The notes under the pieces: generated by a model
Seen by the model: only the letters and a program-made list of their open reading frames with translations
The model's database searches: none
What the model was told of the DNA's origin: nothing
Source of the DNA: Microvirga sp.
GTDB lineage: Bacteria; Pseudomonadota; Alphaproteobacteria; Rhizobiales; Beijerinckiaceae
Direction: 5' to 3'
Length of the DNA: 51,386 nucleotides
NCBI RefSeq assembly: GCF_014699075.1
Contig: NZ_JACXAB010000028.1
Location: forward strand, 1 to 51,386
Part shown: positions 1 to 8,728 of the stretch, one piece after another
Layout: each line of letters opens with the position of its first letter
How positions within the stretch are numbered: the first letter of the stretch is position 1
Made by a program: the position numbers and the translations under genes

Positions 1-504
1 ATTTGTTTGAGCCGCGAGAATGTTGGAACTTCCTCAGGGCAGCCGGATATGCGTCCGTTTAACCGTCCGATGCTCTAATTCCGTGGACGGAGGGAGCCGA
101 ACCAGAGGGTGACGGTCTCCTGTTGGGACGCTTGTCCCAGGACTATCAGTCACCATTGAGGCTGTCGCATCCCGGGTTTGCGGCGGCTCAGGCGTTCTGG
201 CTGTGTCTGAGGCCGTCGTCGGAATGCGAAACCGGATCGCACGAGGTCATCCGGGACGGAGCAGTGCTGCACTCCGGCGGTCCAAGCGGCACGACCCATG
301 GGTCCGCATGGCTCCTCCGTCCCGGAATGCCAAGCCAATGTCCTCAAGTGTCAAGCGCCCTGAGGATCCTCGGCCTAAGGTTTGCGGGATTCGGGAGGCT
401 CGCCCGGCCGCGTATCTAAGGACGGGCCTTCCACCGTAGGCCGGGCGCTCGACGGGTTCCGGGTTCGCCTCTGCGCTTGAGAACGTGAGACGAGGGAGGG
501 ATAT
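1..504. other. Left-edge region without a convincing gene
   Basis: Several short overlapping reading frames exist on both strands, but none has a ribosome binding site, signal peptide or recognisable domain, and they mutually shadow one another. The only structure I can support is one copy of the 32-base motif at 325-356, pointing toward the gene at 505. A Shine-Dalgarno GGGAGGG lies just before the ATG at 505. Confidence 0.6.
325..356 (+). promoter_or_regulatory. 32-base regulatory motif, copy A
   Basis: The bases read GAATGCCAAG, 4 bases, TGTCC, 7 bases, TCAAGC. This matches the spacing of seven other full copies in the window exactly. It lies about 150 bases upstream of the small exported protein gene at 505, in the same orientation. 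A regulator-binding site is inferred; no regulator is identified. Confidence 0.55.
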
Positions 505-948
505 ATGTTCACAGTCCATGATGCTCTTCGTTCCGGCCTGGTTGCCCTCGTGGTGATGTTCGCGCCGGGGCTGGCGGCACCAGGGTGGGCCGCCACCGGA
601 ACGGTCTACGTCGAGATCGCCAAGGCGGGGTTCATCGTTGGCGTCGGCGGCGGCAGGGGCACGCTCGTTTTTCAGGGACGGCGGTATCCGTTGAGTGTTG
701 GCGGCTTGAGCTTCGGCGCGACGATCGGGGTATCGAAGGCTGACTTGGTCGGGCGCGCCTACAACCTGCGCCGGGCCAACGACATTGCCGGCACCTACAC
801 GGCCGTTGGCATGGGAGCCGCCGCCGGCGGGGGCGTTTCGAGCATTCGTCTGCAGAATGCGAGAGGTGTGGTTCTCGAGCTGCGCGGCCGCACCATTGGG
901 CTGGAGCTGAATGCCAATGTGAGCGGCATCGAGGTCGGTCTGCGGTGA
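505..948 (+). CDS. Small exported protein, Gly-rich, function unknown
   Basis: The 147-residue product begins with a typical Sec signal peptide: a hydrophobic stretch at about residues 10-28, with likely cleavage after the Ala-Trp-Ala near 30. The mature part is short and probably beta-rich, with the glycine-rich segment AGFIVGVGGGRGTL and a later LELRGRTIGLELN strand pair. It lacks cysteines in the mature part and any obvious catalytic motif. The start is supported by GGGAGGG just upstream. The type is common as a hypothetical periplasmic protein in Hyphomicrobiales, but I cannot name a family. Motif copy A lies upstream, so it may belong to the same regulon as the genes at 1467, 8480, 9142 and 23300. 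Confidence 0.75.
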   Translation: MFTVHDALRSGLVALVVMFAPGLAAPGWAATGTVYVEIAKAGFIVGVGGGRGTLVFQGRRYPLSVGGLSFGATIGVSKADLVGRAYNLRRANDIAGTYTAVGMGAAAGGGVSSIRLQNARGVVLELRGRTIGLELNANVSGIEVGLR

Positions 949-961
949 GCCGCGGGCTGCC

Positions 962-1156
962 TCAGCGGCCTGATACCGCCTCCCTGACGTGGACCAGCCT
1001 GTTGAGTTTCTGTTGGTCTACACCGAGCTCTCCCGCCCATTCGCTCAGGGCGGAGTTGTAGAGCCGGGCGAGGAAGCGCGTCGGGTCGTCCGCGCCGCCC
1101 TTCAGTCTCACGAGTTCGCTCAGGGCCTGCCTCAGCATCGTACGGTCTACAGCCAT
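962..1156 (-). CDS. Small cytoplasmic helical protein, hypothetical
   Basis: The 64-residue product starting MAVDRTMLRQAL is charged, helical and without membrane segments. It is rich in Leu, Arg and Glu and could be a small regulatory or DNA-associated protein. I chose this ATG because AGGTGAGG sits about five bases upstream; a longer in-frame start at 1192 lacks such a site. It converges on the exported protein gene at 505-948 with only 13 bases between them. I recognise no family. Confidence 0.5.
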   Translation of the reverse strand: MAVDRTMLRQALSELVRLKGGADDPTRFLARLYNSALSEWAGELGVDQQKLNRLVHVREAVSGR

Positions 1157-1346
1157 GGCCTCACCTGTTCCCCCGGTTTCCGGAGCAAGCAAATCTGCGG
1201 TTTGGAGCCCATGCCGTCAAACGTTCAAAAGGCTTACAAGATGCCTCCGATCCACGCCTGGCTGGAGCAACCTGAAGCGCGACACCCTGGTGCCCATGGC
1301 GAAGGCTCCGCTACCGGTGAGGGGCCCCGCATGGCCTTTGGTCTCA

Positions 1347-1378
1347 AAATGCCAAGTGCTTGTCCCGGACGATCAAGC
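1347..1378 (+). promoter_or_regulatory. 32-base regulatory motif, copy B
   Basis: The bases read AAATGCCAAG, 4 bases, TGTCC, 7 bases, TCAAGC, with the family spacing. It lies about 90 bases upstream of the exported Gly/Tyr-rich protein at 1467 and faces it. The spacer bases differ completely from other copies, which argues for a binding site rather than a recently copied element. Confidence 0.6.
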
Positions 1379-1466
1379 GCGCCTTCCGGAACGGATCACA
1401 ATGTGGCTCAGTCCGGACAGCATGCCTCGATCCACCTGTGCACCTGTCGGAAAGCGGAGGATCATC

Positions 1467-2105
1467 ATGAACAAGCTTCTCTTGGCTCTGAGCGCCCTCG
1501 CAGCGGGCGCTATTCTGATCCCAGATATTGCCGAAGCCCAACGCGGCGGGCGCGGCGGCGGCGCCCGCATTGGTGGGGGTGGCGGCTTCGGCGGCGGCGG
1601 CTTCCGGGGTGGGGGAGGTTTTCGCGGCGGTGATTTCGGGGGCGGCTCCCGGATGTACGTACCGCGCACCGGCATGGGCGGCTCCCGGGTCGGGATGGGC
1701 AGTAGCTTCCGTGGAAGTGCCGTTGCTGTCCGGCCGGGGCGAGGCGATCTTCGTCAGGCGGCGATAAACAACCCTGGCCGCTTCGACAACCGTAGGGATT
1801 GGCGCGGCCGATATCCGAACTATGGCGGGCGATATCCCTATTACGGACGCTACCCATACTACGGGAATTACTATGGCGGCTGGGGCTGGGGCGCCGCCGG
1901 CCTGGCAACGGGAGCGGTGATCGGAGCGGCGGCCACGTACCCGTATTATAATTATCCGTACTCTACGTACCAGACGCCAGTGGCATCGGCCGGTGGCTAC
2001 TGCGTGACCTCGGTCCGAACCTGCGCTCTGACCAACTCGGCGCCCGTTGGGGTCGGATGCTCCTGTCGCGCCCAAGGCGGACGAGCCCGTGGCACCGTGC
2101 AGTGA
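1467..2105 (+). CDS. Exported Gly/Arg- and Tyr-rich protein
   Basis: The 212-residue product has a signal peptide of about 24 residues ending near AEA. A low-complexity glycine/arginine/phenylalanine stretch follows (about residues 26-65, GGGGFRGG-like repeats), then a Tyr/Pro/Gly-rich central part with YPYYG repeats. A short hydrophobic Gly/Ala segment and a C-terminal region with four cysteines (YCVTSVRTC and GCSC) complete it, so disulfides are likely outside the cytoplasm. GGAGG precedes the chosen ATG; longer in-frame starts run into noncoding sequence. The composition resembles the exported protein at 7518-7976. The function is unknown; a cell-envelope or surface role is inferred only from composition. 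Confidence 0.7.
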   Translation: MNKLLLALSALAAGAILIPDIAEAQRGGRGGGARIGGGGGFGGGGFRGGGGFRGGDFGGGSRMYVPRTGMGGSRVGMGSSFRGSAVAVRPGRGDLRQAAINNPGRFDNRRDWRGRYPNYGGRYPYYGRYPYYGNYYGGWGWGAAGLATGAVIGAAATYPYYNYPYSTYQTPVASAGGYCVTSVRTCALTNSAPVGVGCSCRAQGGRARGTVQ

Positions 2106-2307
2106 TTGACCCACGTCGATGGCTAGCAGCCGGGCCGGGTGATCCTTCGATTCGTCGGAGGCCGTCGATCACAACGTTTTCCTGGTGCCGGGATCCTCCG
2201 ACGCCAGCCCCCATACGTAGTGTTCTAGGATAGCCACCTTGCCAGTTTGAGAACGATGGTCGTCCGAAGCGCTCAGAGCGGATCGAACCCACGTTGAGGT
2301 GCGGGCC

Positions 2308-3627
2308 TCAGGTAAGCCGTTCCGCTGATTCGGCTTGAACCGCGGGAATTTGCGAATTGCTGGCCTGGTCCGCTTCCGGATCGATTAGAGCAAATCCTGC
2401 AAGCGCCCCCAGAATGACCAAGCCTCCCGCAATCAGGAGGGCTGTACGCACTCCGTCCGCCGGGTGGGTGCCGACGTCAAGCAACAGCCCTGTGACCACC
2501 GGGGCAAGGGGGCCGGCCAGCGTTGTGATTGCGGTAGTGATGCCGAGGGCGGCCCCGCGTTGCTCGACCGGCGTGACCTCGGCGACCAGCACGGGCCCAA
2601 GCACGGATATGACACTGCAGAGGGAGAAGGCGACCACGGTGCACACGATGATCGCCAGGGATCCCTCGGATCGCGCCAACAGGATGACGATCAGACCTGC
2701 GGCGAGGGTGCTGGCGCACGCCACCGCCCCGCACGCCAGCCGGCTCGGGACGCCGCGCCGCTTCAGACCGTCCGAAAGAATCGAGACGCCGGGCAGGATC
2801 ACGATCTGCCCGAGGGACACCAGCATCATGATCCAACCGACCTGAGCTGGCGTGTAGCCGAAGGCCTGGGTCAGGAACGCGGGCAGCCAGACGACCGCCA
2901 GCGTCAGCAGCCAGTAGGCGCAGAAGCCGACAACCTGGACGCCGACAACCGTCCGGCACCTGAACAGCCGGCGGTAGGACAGGCGCGCCATGGTCTCGCC
3001 GGAGCTGACGTGATCCGGGGTGACGGGATCCCCGCGGGCCATCAATAACCATGCGGCGCACCAGACCAGGCCGATGAATCCGAGGAAACCGAAGGCGGCA
3101 TGCCAGGACCACGTGGCAATAATGGCGACGATCAGGGGCGCCGCGATCCCGTTGCCTGCCAAAGCGCCGATGGCGATGAGGCTGGTCGGGACGGCGCGGC
3201 GATCGTTCGGGAACCACTTATAGGCGGCATGCAGGGCAACCGGATACGCAGGCCCTTCGCTGAAGCCGAGGGTGACCCGGTTCACGACCAGGGCGACCAC
3301 CGAGACTGACAGCAGCATCGGCAGCTGGCACAGGGACCAGATCAGCGCCAGCGCGGCCAGCACCCACTTGCTGGCGACGCGGTTCACCAGGAACCCGCCG
3401 ATGACGCCTCCTACCGAGAAGAGGGTAAAGAAGCTCGTCGCGATGAGGCCAAACTGACTGTGAGTCAGGCCGAGATCCTGCATGATCGGAATGGCCGCGA
3501 GGCCGAGCACCGCTCGGTCGGCGAAATTAATGAGCATGAACGAAAACAACAGGCCCACGACAATCCAGGCATGGGTCCGATCTGCTGCTCCAGCCGCGAG
3601 CGTGGTCTGCGGATGCGCCTGCTCCAT
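2308..3627 (-). CDS. Major facilitator superfamily transporter
   Basis: The 439-residue protein has about 12 hydrophobic helices in two halves. A charged cytoplasmic loop lies near the middle, after WLLMARGDPVTPDH. The first helix contains the NFADRAVLG segment typical of the anion:cation symporter branch of MFS (the type that imports sugar acids or aromatic acids). The substrate cannot be assigned. The start at MEQAHPQ is preferred over an upstream in-frame ATG because a GCGGGG sequence lies just before it and the upstream residues are not membrane-like. It stands alone and diverges from the porin gene across a roughly 575-base gap. Confidence 0.85.
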   Translation of the reverse strand: MEQAHPQTTLAAGAADRTHAWIVVGLLFSFMLINFADRAVLGLAAIPIMQDLGLTHSQFGLIATSFFTLFSVGGVIGGFLVNRVASKWVLAALALIWSLCQLPMLLSVSVVALVVNRVTLGFSEGPAYPVALHAAYKWFPNDRRAVPTSLIAIGALAGNGIAAPLIVAIIATWSWHAAFGFLGFIGLVWCAAWLLMARGDPVTPDHVSSGETMARLSYRRLFRCRTVVGVQVVGFCAYWLLTLAVVWLPAFLTQAFGYTPAQVGWIMMLVSLGQIVILPGVSILSDGLKRRGVPSRLACGAVACASTLAAGLIVILLARSEGSLAIIVCTVVAFSLCSVISVLGPVLVAEVTPVEQRGAALGITTAITTLAGPLAPVVTGLLLDVGTHPADGVRTALLIAGGLVILGALAGFALIDPEADQASNSQIPAVQAESAERLT

Positions 3628-4202
3628 AGCCCCGCTTCTTCCTTGTCGGAGAATGAGAATTTGCCACAACAGCGCCATTGACGCTATGGCCGAGGCTCAG
3701 TCCCGGCCAAGGTCTATTTCTGCGGTCAGGTACCAGTCAGGGCAGAATAACACACCTGCTGCTCGATTAAGGATCCATCCTTACACTCAGGTCCCGCTTC
3801 CTCCTGTTGCCTCAGCAGAATCATAGGAATCGAGCCGCCGGTCCAGAAGCGCCAGTGGGTGGGGCAACAAAGTAATATTATATTCCTATCAAAGCTGGCG
3901 AGTTGTTAAGGGAAATTTAACATCACGCTCCGCCCGTGCGGTCAGGTGTTGGAATTTGGCCACAGTATGTCAAAGATCCGACATGCCCGCGGATGAAAGC
4001 GCGTCTATTCGCTTGATCACGAACTCGTGCTGGATAATGTGGCTCCAGCGACGGGGGCACCCCAGTCGTGATCCTGGTGGGTTCGACCGAGAAGGCGAGC
4101 CGCCGGGTACTAGGGGAAAAGGGACGTGTTTAGGGCTTCGATGAAGTCACCGAGGCACAAAAACCCGGCCCCCCAGGGTCTCGAAACTTTGGAGGTTTAA
4201 CC
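3628..4202. other. Long upstream region of the porin gene
   Basis: No gene is supported here. The stretch includes AT-rich sequence near 3870-3925. A possible promoter is TTGATC at 4013-4018 with TAATGT at 4035-4040, giving a 16-base spacer and a leader of about 160 bases before the porin ATG. This promoter is a weak inference. A clear ribosome site, TTTGGAGGTTTAACC, precedes the ATG at 4203. Confidence 0.4.
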
Positions 4203-5477
4203 ATGAAGCTCGCTAAGAGCCTCTTCCTCGGATCGGTCGCGGGTCTCGCGGCTGTTGCCGGAGCTCAAGCTGCCGACCTTCCCGTGAAGAAGGCTGCTGC
4301 TGTTGAATACGTCCGCGTCTGCTCCACCTACGGCGCAGGCTTCTTCTACATCCCCGGCACGGAAACCTGCCTTCGTGTTGCTGGCCGCGTCCGCGCTGAG
4401 TACCAGTACCTCGAGCCGCAGTTCCGCGAGGACAACGCGATCGGCTTCCGCGCTCGTGGCCGCGTTCAGCTCGACGCCCGCACCGCCACCGCTTACGGCC
4501 TGCTCCGCACCTTCATCCGTATGGAGATGGACCGCAACACCGGCGTGTACAACTCGCAGGTTGGCGCTGGCGCGTCCGGCATCTCGCCGAATATCGCTCA
4601 GGCCTACATCCAGTTCGGTGGCCTGACCGCTGGTCGTACGACCTCGTTCTTCGCCAACGGCGACCTGCCGAACGGCAACATCACCACGCTCCGCTTCTAC
4701 GATTATCCGGACGTGAACCTGCTGGCCTACACCTTCTCCTTCGGCAACGGCTTCTCGGCCACCCTGTCGCTGGAAGAAGGCGCCTTCGCCGGCAACCGCC
4801 TGGGCGGCTTCAATCCGGTCACCGGTGCTCCTCTCACGTCCACGGCTGGCCAGCGTTGGCCCGACCTCGTCGGTAACGTGAAGTACGCCGGCACCTGGGG
4901 TTCGGTCCAGCTCTCCGGTGCTCTGCACGAGTCCCGCGCCTCCGCGTTCGACCCCATCGACGCTGACTTCATCGACAGCGAGCTCGGCTGGGCCGTCGGC
5001 CTTCAGGCTGGCCTCAACCTTCCGGCTCTCGGCGCTGGCGATGCTCTCTGGTTCGCCGCTGCCTATGCTGACGGCGCTCTTAACTACCTCGGCTTCGGCC
5101 CAACCGTAACGGGCGTCGGCGCTTCCGGCTCGCTCCGTGGCTTCGCTGTTCCGGATGCCTTCATCGGCGCCGATGGCGACGTCGAGACAGCCAGCGGTTG
5201 GCAGGTTGCCGGTGGTCTGCGTCACTACTGGGCTCCGACCCTGCGTTCGAACATCCACGGTTCGTATGCTAGCGTCGACTTCGACAGCGATGCAGTCGGC
5301 GCTGCTTTCCTCCCCGACTTCGACGAGTGGCGCGTTGGCGTCAACACCTTCTGGTCGCCGGTCTCCGGCCTGGACATCGGTGTTGAGGTGCTCTACGCCA
5401 ACATCGACGTTGATAGCGTTGACCTTGAGAACGAAGACCGCTGGGAAGCTCGCTTCCGCGTTCAGCGCGACTTCTAA
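4203..5477 (+). CDS. Outer membrane porin, Omp2/Porin_2 type
   Basis: The 424-residue precursor has a signal peptide (MKLAKSLFLGSVAGLAAVAG, cleavage after AQA) followed by ADLPVKKA, the hallmark mature N-terminus of the Hyphomicrobiales Porin_2 family. Two cysteines (VRVCSTYG and ETCLRVAG) flank the first region. The protein ends in aromatic Phe (QRDF), as expected for beta-barrel assembly. Such trimeric porins allow passive diffusion of small hydrophilic solutes across the outer membrane. Codon use is strongly biased, typical of an abundantly expressed gene. It is monocistronic, with a strong ribosome site and a strong terminator directly downstream. Confidence 0.93.
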   Translation: MKLAKSLFLGSVAGLAAVAGAQAADLPVKKAAAVEYVRVCSTYGAGFFYIPGTETCLRVAGRVRAEYQYLEPQFREDNAIGFRARGRVQLDARTATAYGLLRTFIRMEMDRNTGVYNSQVGAGASGISPNIAQAYIQFGGLTAGRTTSFFANGDLPNGNITTLRFYDYPDVNLLAYTFSFGNGFSATLSLEEGAFAGNRLGGFNPVTGAPLTSTAGQRWPDLVGNVKYAGTWGSVQLSGALHESRASAFDPIDADFIDSELGWAVGLQAGLNLPALGAGDALWFAAAYADGALNYLGFGPTVTGVGASGSLRGFAVPDAFIGADGDVETASGWQVAGGLRHYWAPTLRSNIHGSYASVDFDSDAVGAAFLPDFDEWRVGVNTFWSPVSGLDIGVEVLYANIDVDSVDLENEDRWEARFRVQRDF

Positions 5478-5498
5478 TCGGCTCGTCTGATTGGATAG

Positions 5499-5530
5499 GA
5501 AAACCCCGGTGGCAACACCGGGGTTTTTCT
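5499..5530 (+). terminator. Rho-independent terminator of the porin gene
   Basis: A perfect 11-base stem, AAACCCCGGTG at 5501-5511 pairing with 5516-5526, closes on a GCAA tetraloop and is followed by a T-rich run. It begins about 20 bases after the porin stop codon. Confidence 0.92.
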
Positions 5531-5608
5531 TTTGGCTATCTCCCTCATTGAGGGGAGATGTTAAATATCGAAACCAGGATGCTGAGCCAGAGAGCATCGA
5601 TGTCAGGC

Positions 5609-5809
5609 TCACCCCAGGAAAATTTCAACGACACCGATGCCCAACTGGCAGGATACGATGGTTAGGCTCAACAGGCCAAAGATGAGAAGCGTAAACCCCA
5701 CCATGTGCTTTGACGGCTGGTCCGCGGATCCCGCGGGTTGGCTTGGACCATTGTCGTTGGCGGGGCGCTGCTTAGGGCGTGTGAGCTGCTGCACCGTCAG
5801 ATTATGCAT
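5609..5809 (-). CDS. Small single-span membrane protein
   Basis: The 66-residue product has a polar N-terminus containing the PANDNG sequence seen in many small Hyphomicrobiales proteins. One C-terminal membrane helix follows (about residues 36-64, TLLIFGLLSLTIVSC). The frame stays open far upstream, but that part overlaps the remains of the acetyltransferase gene in another frame and is not believable. The chosen ATG has only a weak ribosome site. The function is unknown. Confidence 0.45.
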   Translation of the reverse strand: MHNLTVQQLTRPKQRPANDNGPSQPAGSADQPSKHMVGFTLLIFGLLSLTIVSCQLGIGVVEIFLG

Positions 5810-6071
5810 GGTGTGCGTCTTGATCGCGGCGTAGCATAGGCAAATCCCTCCGGCGGTTGACTCCACGGCCTTGGCTCGCAGCGATGCCACCCCCGCCAAT
5901 CCACAGTTCACGAAAGCCGGAGCACGACATGGGTGGCGTCCGGCTGCCTTCGGGTCGTGATCCCAAGCCCGCTTGCCGCGAATACCTTCAGCATCGCAGT
6001 GTTCTCTGGCAGGACATCGGCAGCCAGCTCTTTGAGACCGGCCTGACGGGCAATCAGCGCCAGGTGGCGCA

Positions 6072-7064
6072 TTAGATGTTCGGTCCCAAGGTGTGGTGTG
6101 TCGGATCGGCGATGAACCGATGCGGCTGCTCGGTCCAGGTTTTGCAGATGTACTCGTAGGGGGTGAGGCCCCGTAAGGTCTTGAGCCGCCTGGCATGGTT
6201 GTAGGCATCCAGGAACAGTTGCAGATGATGCCGGAGCTGGTCGTGGCTGTCGTAGTAGTAGCGCCTGACGGTGGCGTCCTTGATCGTGCGGTTCATCCTC
6301 TCGACCTGACCATTGGTCCAGGGATGGCGCGGTTTGGTCAGGCGATGATCGATGTCGTTCTGGGCACAGGCGTACTCAAAGGCATGAGCGCGGAAGATCT
6401 CGCCTCGTTCCATGGCTTCTTTGATCAGAGGGGCTGCCGAACTGGTGTTGCCAGGCGTGGTGAAGTGGGTGCCATTGTCAGTGAGCACGGTGCGCACCTT
6501 GTACGGCGCCGCCGCGATCAGCGCGCGCAGAAAGTCAGCAGCGACCTGTCTTGTGGCTTTCTCATGCAGTTGAGCGAAAGCGAACTTGCTGGTGCGATCA
6601 ATGGCCACAAACAGGTGGAGCCGTCCTTCCTCCGTGTGCACCTCGGCGATGTCGATGTGGAAGTAGCCGATGGGATAAGCCTTGAACTTCTTCCTGGCCG
6701 GCTTGTCGCCGGTCACCTCGGGCAAGCGGCTGATACCATGGCGCTGCAGACAGCGATGCAGAGATGAACGGGTCAGGTGCGGGATGGTGGGCTGGAGCGC
6801 GTACAGGCAATCGTCCAGCGGCAGCAGGGTGTGACGGCGGAAGGCCACCACAACGGCTTCCTCCTCCAGCGTCAGTACGGTCGAACGAACCTGCTTCGGG
6901 CCCATGGGCGCATCTCTGAGGCTCGCGCGCTTACGCCATTTCTGCACCGTGGTGGGGCTGATGCCGTAGCGCCGAGCCAGAGCTCTTACGCTTTCTTGAC
7001 CAACTTGGATTGCGCGACGAACTGCCTCTGTCGTGGTGGCGCTGCCGTGGAGAAGCTGTCCCAT
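6072..7064 (-). CDS. IS481-family DDE transposase (copy 1)
   Basis: The 330-residue transposase has an N-terminal helix-turn-helix (about residues 12-45, ALARRYGISPTTVQKWRKR). An integrase-type catalytic core follows, with the three acidic residues visible in FHIDIAEV, VLTDNGTHF and NGQVERMNRT. It catalyses cut or copy and integration of the element. I chose the ATG at 7064 because GGAGG lies about eight bases upstream; an in-frame ATG at 7118 lies inside the terminal repeat. The TAA stop uses the TA at the insertion site plus the next host base, so the last codons come right to the IS edge. Confidence 0.92.
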   Translation of the reverse strand: MGQLLHGSATTTEAVRRAIQVGQESVRALARRYGISPTTVQKWRKRASLRDAPMGPKQVRSTVLTLEEEAVVVAFRRHTLLPLDDCLYALQPTIPHLTRSSLHRCLQRHGISRLPEVTGDKPARKKFKAYPIGYFHIDIAEVHTEEGRLHLFVAIDRTSKFAFAQLHEKATRQVAADFLRALIAAAPYKVRTVLTDNGTHFTTPGNTSSAAPLIKEAMERGEIFRAHAFEYACAQNDIDHRLTKPRHPWTNGQVERMNRTIKDATVRRYYYDSHDQLRHHLQLFLDAYNHARRLKTLRGLTPYEYICKTWTEQPHRFIADPTHHTLGPNI

Positions 7065-7119
7065 AAGCTGTCCCTCCAAGAGGAGATGATCGTACCACCA
7101 CTTCGTGGGACTGAACATC
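6075..7119 (-). mobile_element. IS481-family insertion sequence, copy 1
   Basis: The element is 1045 bases long with imperfect inverted ends: TGTTCGGTCCCAAGG on the left and TGTTCAGTCCCACGAAG read inward from the right, both preceded by GA. A TA dinucleotide flanks each end (6073-6074 and 7120-7121) and looks like a short target duplication. It encodes one transposase on the minus strand. The second copy at 10593-11637 has the same length and is indistinguishable wherever I compared them. It interrupts an acetyltransferase gene. Confidence 0.9.
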
Positions 7120-7517
7120 TAGCGCAGCGCCGATGCCCTGACCCTGGTGGGCGTCGTCCACGGCGAAGGCAACCTCGGCCTGATCGGGCAGCCCCACATG
7201 TAGCGCGCCCCGCCGACGATTACCGTGTGCCCGTCTTCCTTCAGCACCGCGACGAGCGCGACGTGGCTCACGAAGTCGACATTCACGTAGAAGTCGACCT
7301 CCTGATCGGTGAAGCTGCGCTTGAAGGCGAAGAAGCGTCGATAAAGGGACCGATCGCTGGTCCGGCCGACAGTGGCGAGCATGTCAGCCCGATCCTCCGG
7401 CCGGAGGGCGCGGATCTCAACCCTGCGTCGGTCACGCAGGATCTCAATGGCCGAGTACGCCCGCGCCTGCATCACCGCCTCCTGGCCCCTCAACCCGCTC
7501 CGACGTGCGACTCGTCC

Positions 7518-7976
7518 TCACCGGTAGCGGCGGTAAGCCACGCGAGGTCCGCCGTAGCGCGGGCCGTAATAGCCTCGGTATGCGCCATAGGAGCGAGGTC
7601 CGCCGTAGCGCGGTCCATAGTAGACGCGTCGCGGGTAATAGCGTGGGCCATAATAGACCGGGCGCGGGTAGTAGCGTGGTCCATAGTAGACCGGCTGAGG
7701 ATAATAGGCGGCGGAGTACCCCGGCCAAGGGCCATAGGCGGCATAGCCATATCCATACCCGTAGGCCGGATACCCGTACCCATAGGCGGGGGTAGTCGCG
7801 GCTGCGGTGATCAGGCCCCCGAGGATCGCTCCGCCAATGAGCCCTGCGGCGACGGTGCCGCCCCCGCCCCAGCCTCCATGACGATAGTACCCTCTGCGCC
7901 AGTGTTGCGCGTCTGCTGTTCCGGCACTGCCGCTCACGATGAGGGCGGCAGCGGCGAGAGTTGCGAGTTTCCTCAT
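7518..7976 (-). CDS. Exported Tyr/Gly/Pro-rich repeat protein
   Basis: The 152-residue product has a signal peptide (MRKLATLAAAALIVSG, cleavage near ADA) and a short Gly-rich segment. A hydrophobic Gly/Ala stretch follows (AAGLIGGAILGGLITAAA) and then a Tyr-rich tail with repeated YYGPRYYPRPVYYGPRYY units. GGAGG lies seven bases before the ATG. It resembles the protein at 1467-2105 in composition and layout, and related small exported proteins with a glycine-zipper-like helix and a Tyr/Pro tail are common in Hyphomicrobiales. The role is unknown; envelope association is inferred. Confidence 0.7.
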   Translation of the reverse strand: MRKLATLAAAALIVSGSAGTADAQHWRRGYYRHGGWGGGGTVAAGLIGGAILGGLITAAATTPAYGYGYPAYGYGYGYAAYGPWPGYSAAYYPQPVYYGPRYYPRPVYYGPRYYPRRVYYGPRYGGPRSYGAYRGYYGPRYGGPRVAYRRYR

Positions 7977-8039
7977 ATTGGCCTCCACAGGCTTGTTACC
8001 CGCCCCCTTTTGTCTTTTCACTTGCGCTCAAAATCGAGA

Positions 8040-8480
8040 CTACCGTCTCAGCCGTGACTTCTGCACCGTACCTCCATCGCCTCCGCTGTCACCAGGAGCG
8101 GTGTTGAGGCACAACCTAACTTGATTATCATCCGCGTCGCGCATGGTCAGGCAAACCTCCGCCTCTTCGAGACAATCCGCCGGATTGCCATAGCGGGCGC
8201 ACAGCTCCTGGCTCTGCGCCCGGATGGTGTTGATGAGCCCATAGACGAAGTTGCCGCCTCCATCGGGCTTCCTCATCGGTTTGCGGGCGTCTGCTCTGGC
8301 GGAGCCGGACCGCTTTATCGAAGTCACGGCAGGCTTCGAGCCGACATCCTGCGTCTGCTGCGCCTGCCCGGACGAGGGGGAATCCGCCAAGACGGCAGTG
8401 GCCATGAGGGACAGGCCTAGCATATTCGCCGCCAGAATAGAGACGATCGGTTTTTTCCGAACTGCCCTCAAGTCGATCAT
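8040..8480 (-). CDS. Hypothetical exported protein
   Basis: The 146-residue product starts with a positively charged segment and a hydrophobic stretch (about residues 12-31) that fits a signal peptide ending near VLA. The middle is polar and basic. The C-terminal half contains four cysteines (ELCARYGNPADCLEEAEVCL and VRLCLNT), which suggests disulfides outside the cytoplasm. GGAGAG precedes the ATG. Motif copy I lies about 155 bases upstream on the same strand. I recognise no family. Confidence 0.6.
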   Translation of the reverse strand: MIDLRAVRKKPIVSILAANMLGLSLMATAVLADSPSSGQAQQTQDVGSKPAVTSIKRSGSARADARKPMRKPDGGGNFVYGLINTIRAQSQELCARYGNPADCLEEAEVCLTMRDADDNQVRLCLNTAPGDSGGDGGTVQKSRLRR

Positions 8481-8635
8481 CTTCGCTCTCCGCTACGGTG
8501 CCCGATGAAGGCTCGCGTGAGCGGCCCGCCAAGGAAACGGGGACAGGCCTGCAACCACGGTCGGTAGATGACTCCATATGCTAGGCGACACCTCCGCCGT
8601 CGCAATGCACCAGACTACATCAAACGGCTGGCGAT

Positions 8636-8667
8636 GCTTGATCGCTTAAGACATGGTGTTGACACTT
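8636..8667 (-). promoter_or_regulatory. 32-base regulatory motif, copy I
   Basis: Read on the minus strand the bases are AAGTGTCAAC, 4 bases, TGTCT, 7 bases, TCAAGC. Spacing is identical to the other full copies. It is upstream of, and directed toward, the exported protein gene that starts at 8480. Confidence 0.5.
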
Positions 8668-8728
8668 TAGGACGGACTGTCGGCCTCCGCCGCGGAGGCT
8701 GGAACGCTTGCCGAAGCTGCCGCTGCCT

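Larger units (their letters stand above)
5908..7472 (-). pseudogene. GNAT acetyltransferase, split by IS481 and frameshifted
   Basis: The 5' part (7472 down to 7121) encodes the start of a GNAT N-acetyltransferase (AIEILRDRRRVEIRALRPED) through IVGGARY. A one-base loss near 7197-7204 then shifts the frame, and the next frame continues with VGLPDQAEVAFAVDD and the acetyl-CoA loop HQGQGIGAAL. At that point the insertion sequence interrupts it. The 3' part resumes beyond the IS (about 6072 down to 5908) with MRHLALIARQAGLKELAADV and LPENTAMLKVFAASGL, then a stop. Joining both sides without the IS gives GIGAALMRHLALIAR in one frame. AGGAGG precedes the start. The gene is therefore inactivated twice. 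Confidence 0.85.

Noticed and set aside
2226..2255. A sequence matching the left decamer of the 32-base motif (AACTGGCAAG on the minus strand)
   Set aside because: The middle and right blocks are not present at the fixed spacing and no gene starts downstream on that strand.
4197..5612. A long open frame antisense to the porin gene (471 codons)
   Set aside because: It arises from the strongly biased codon use of the porin on the other strand; it has no ribosome site, and the porin is certain.
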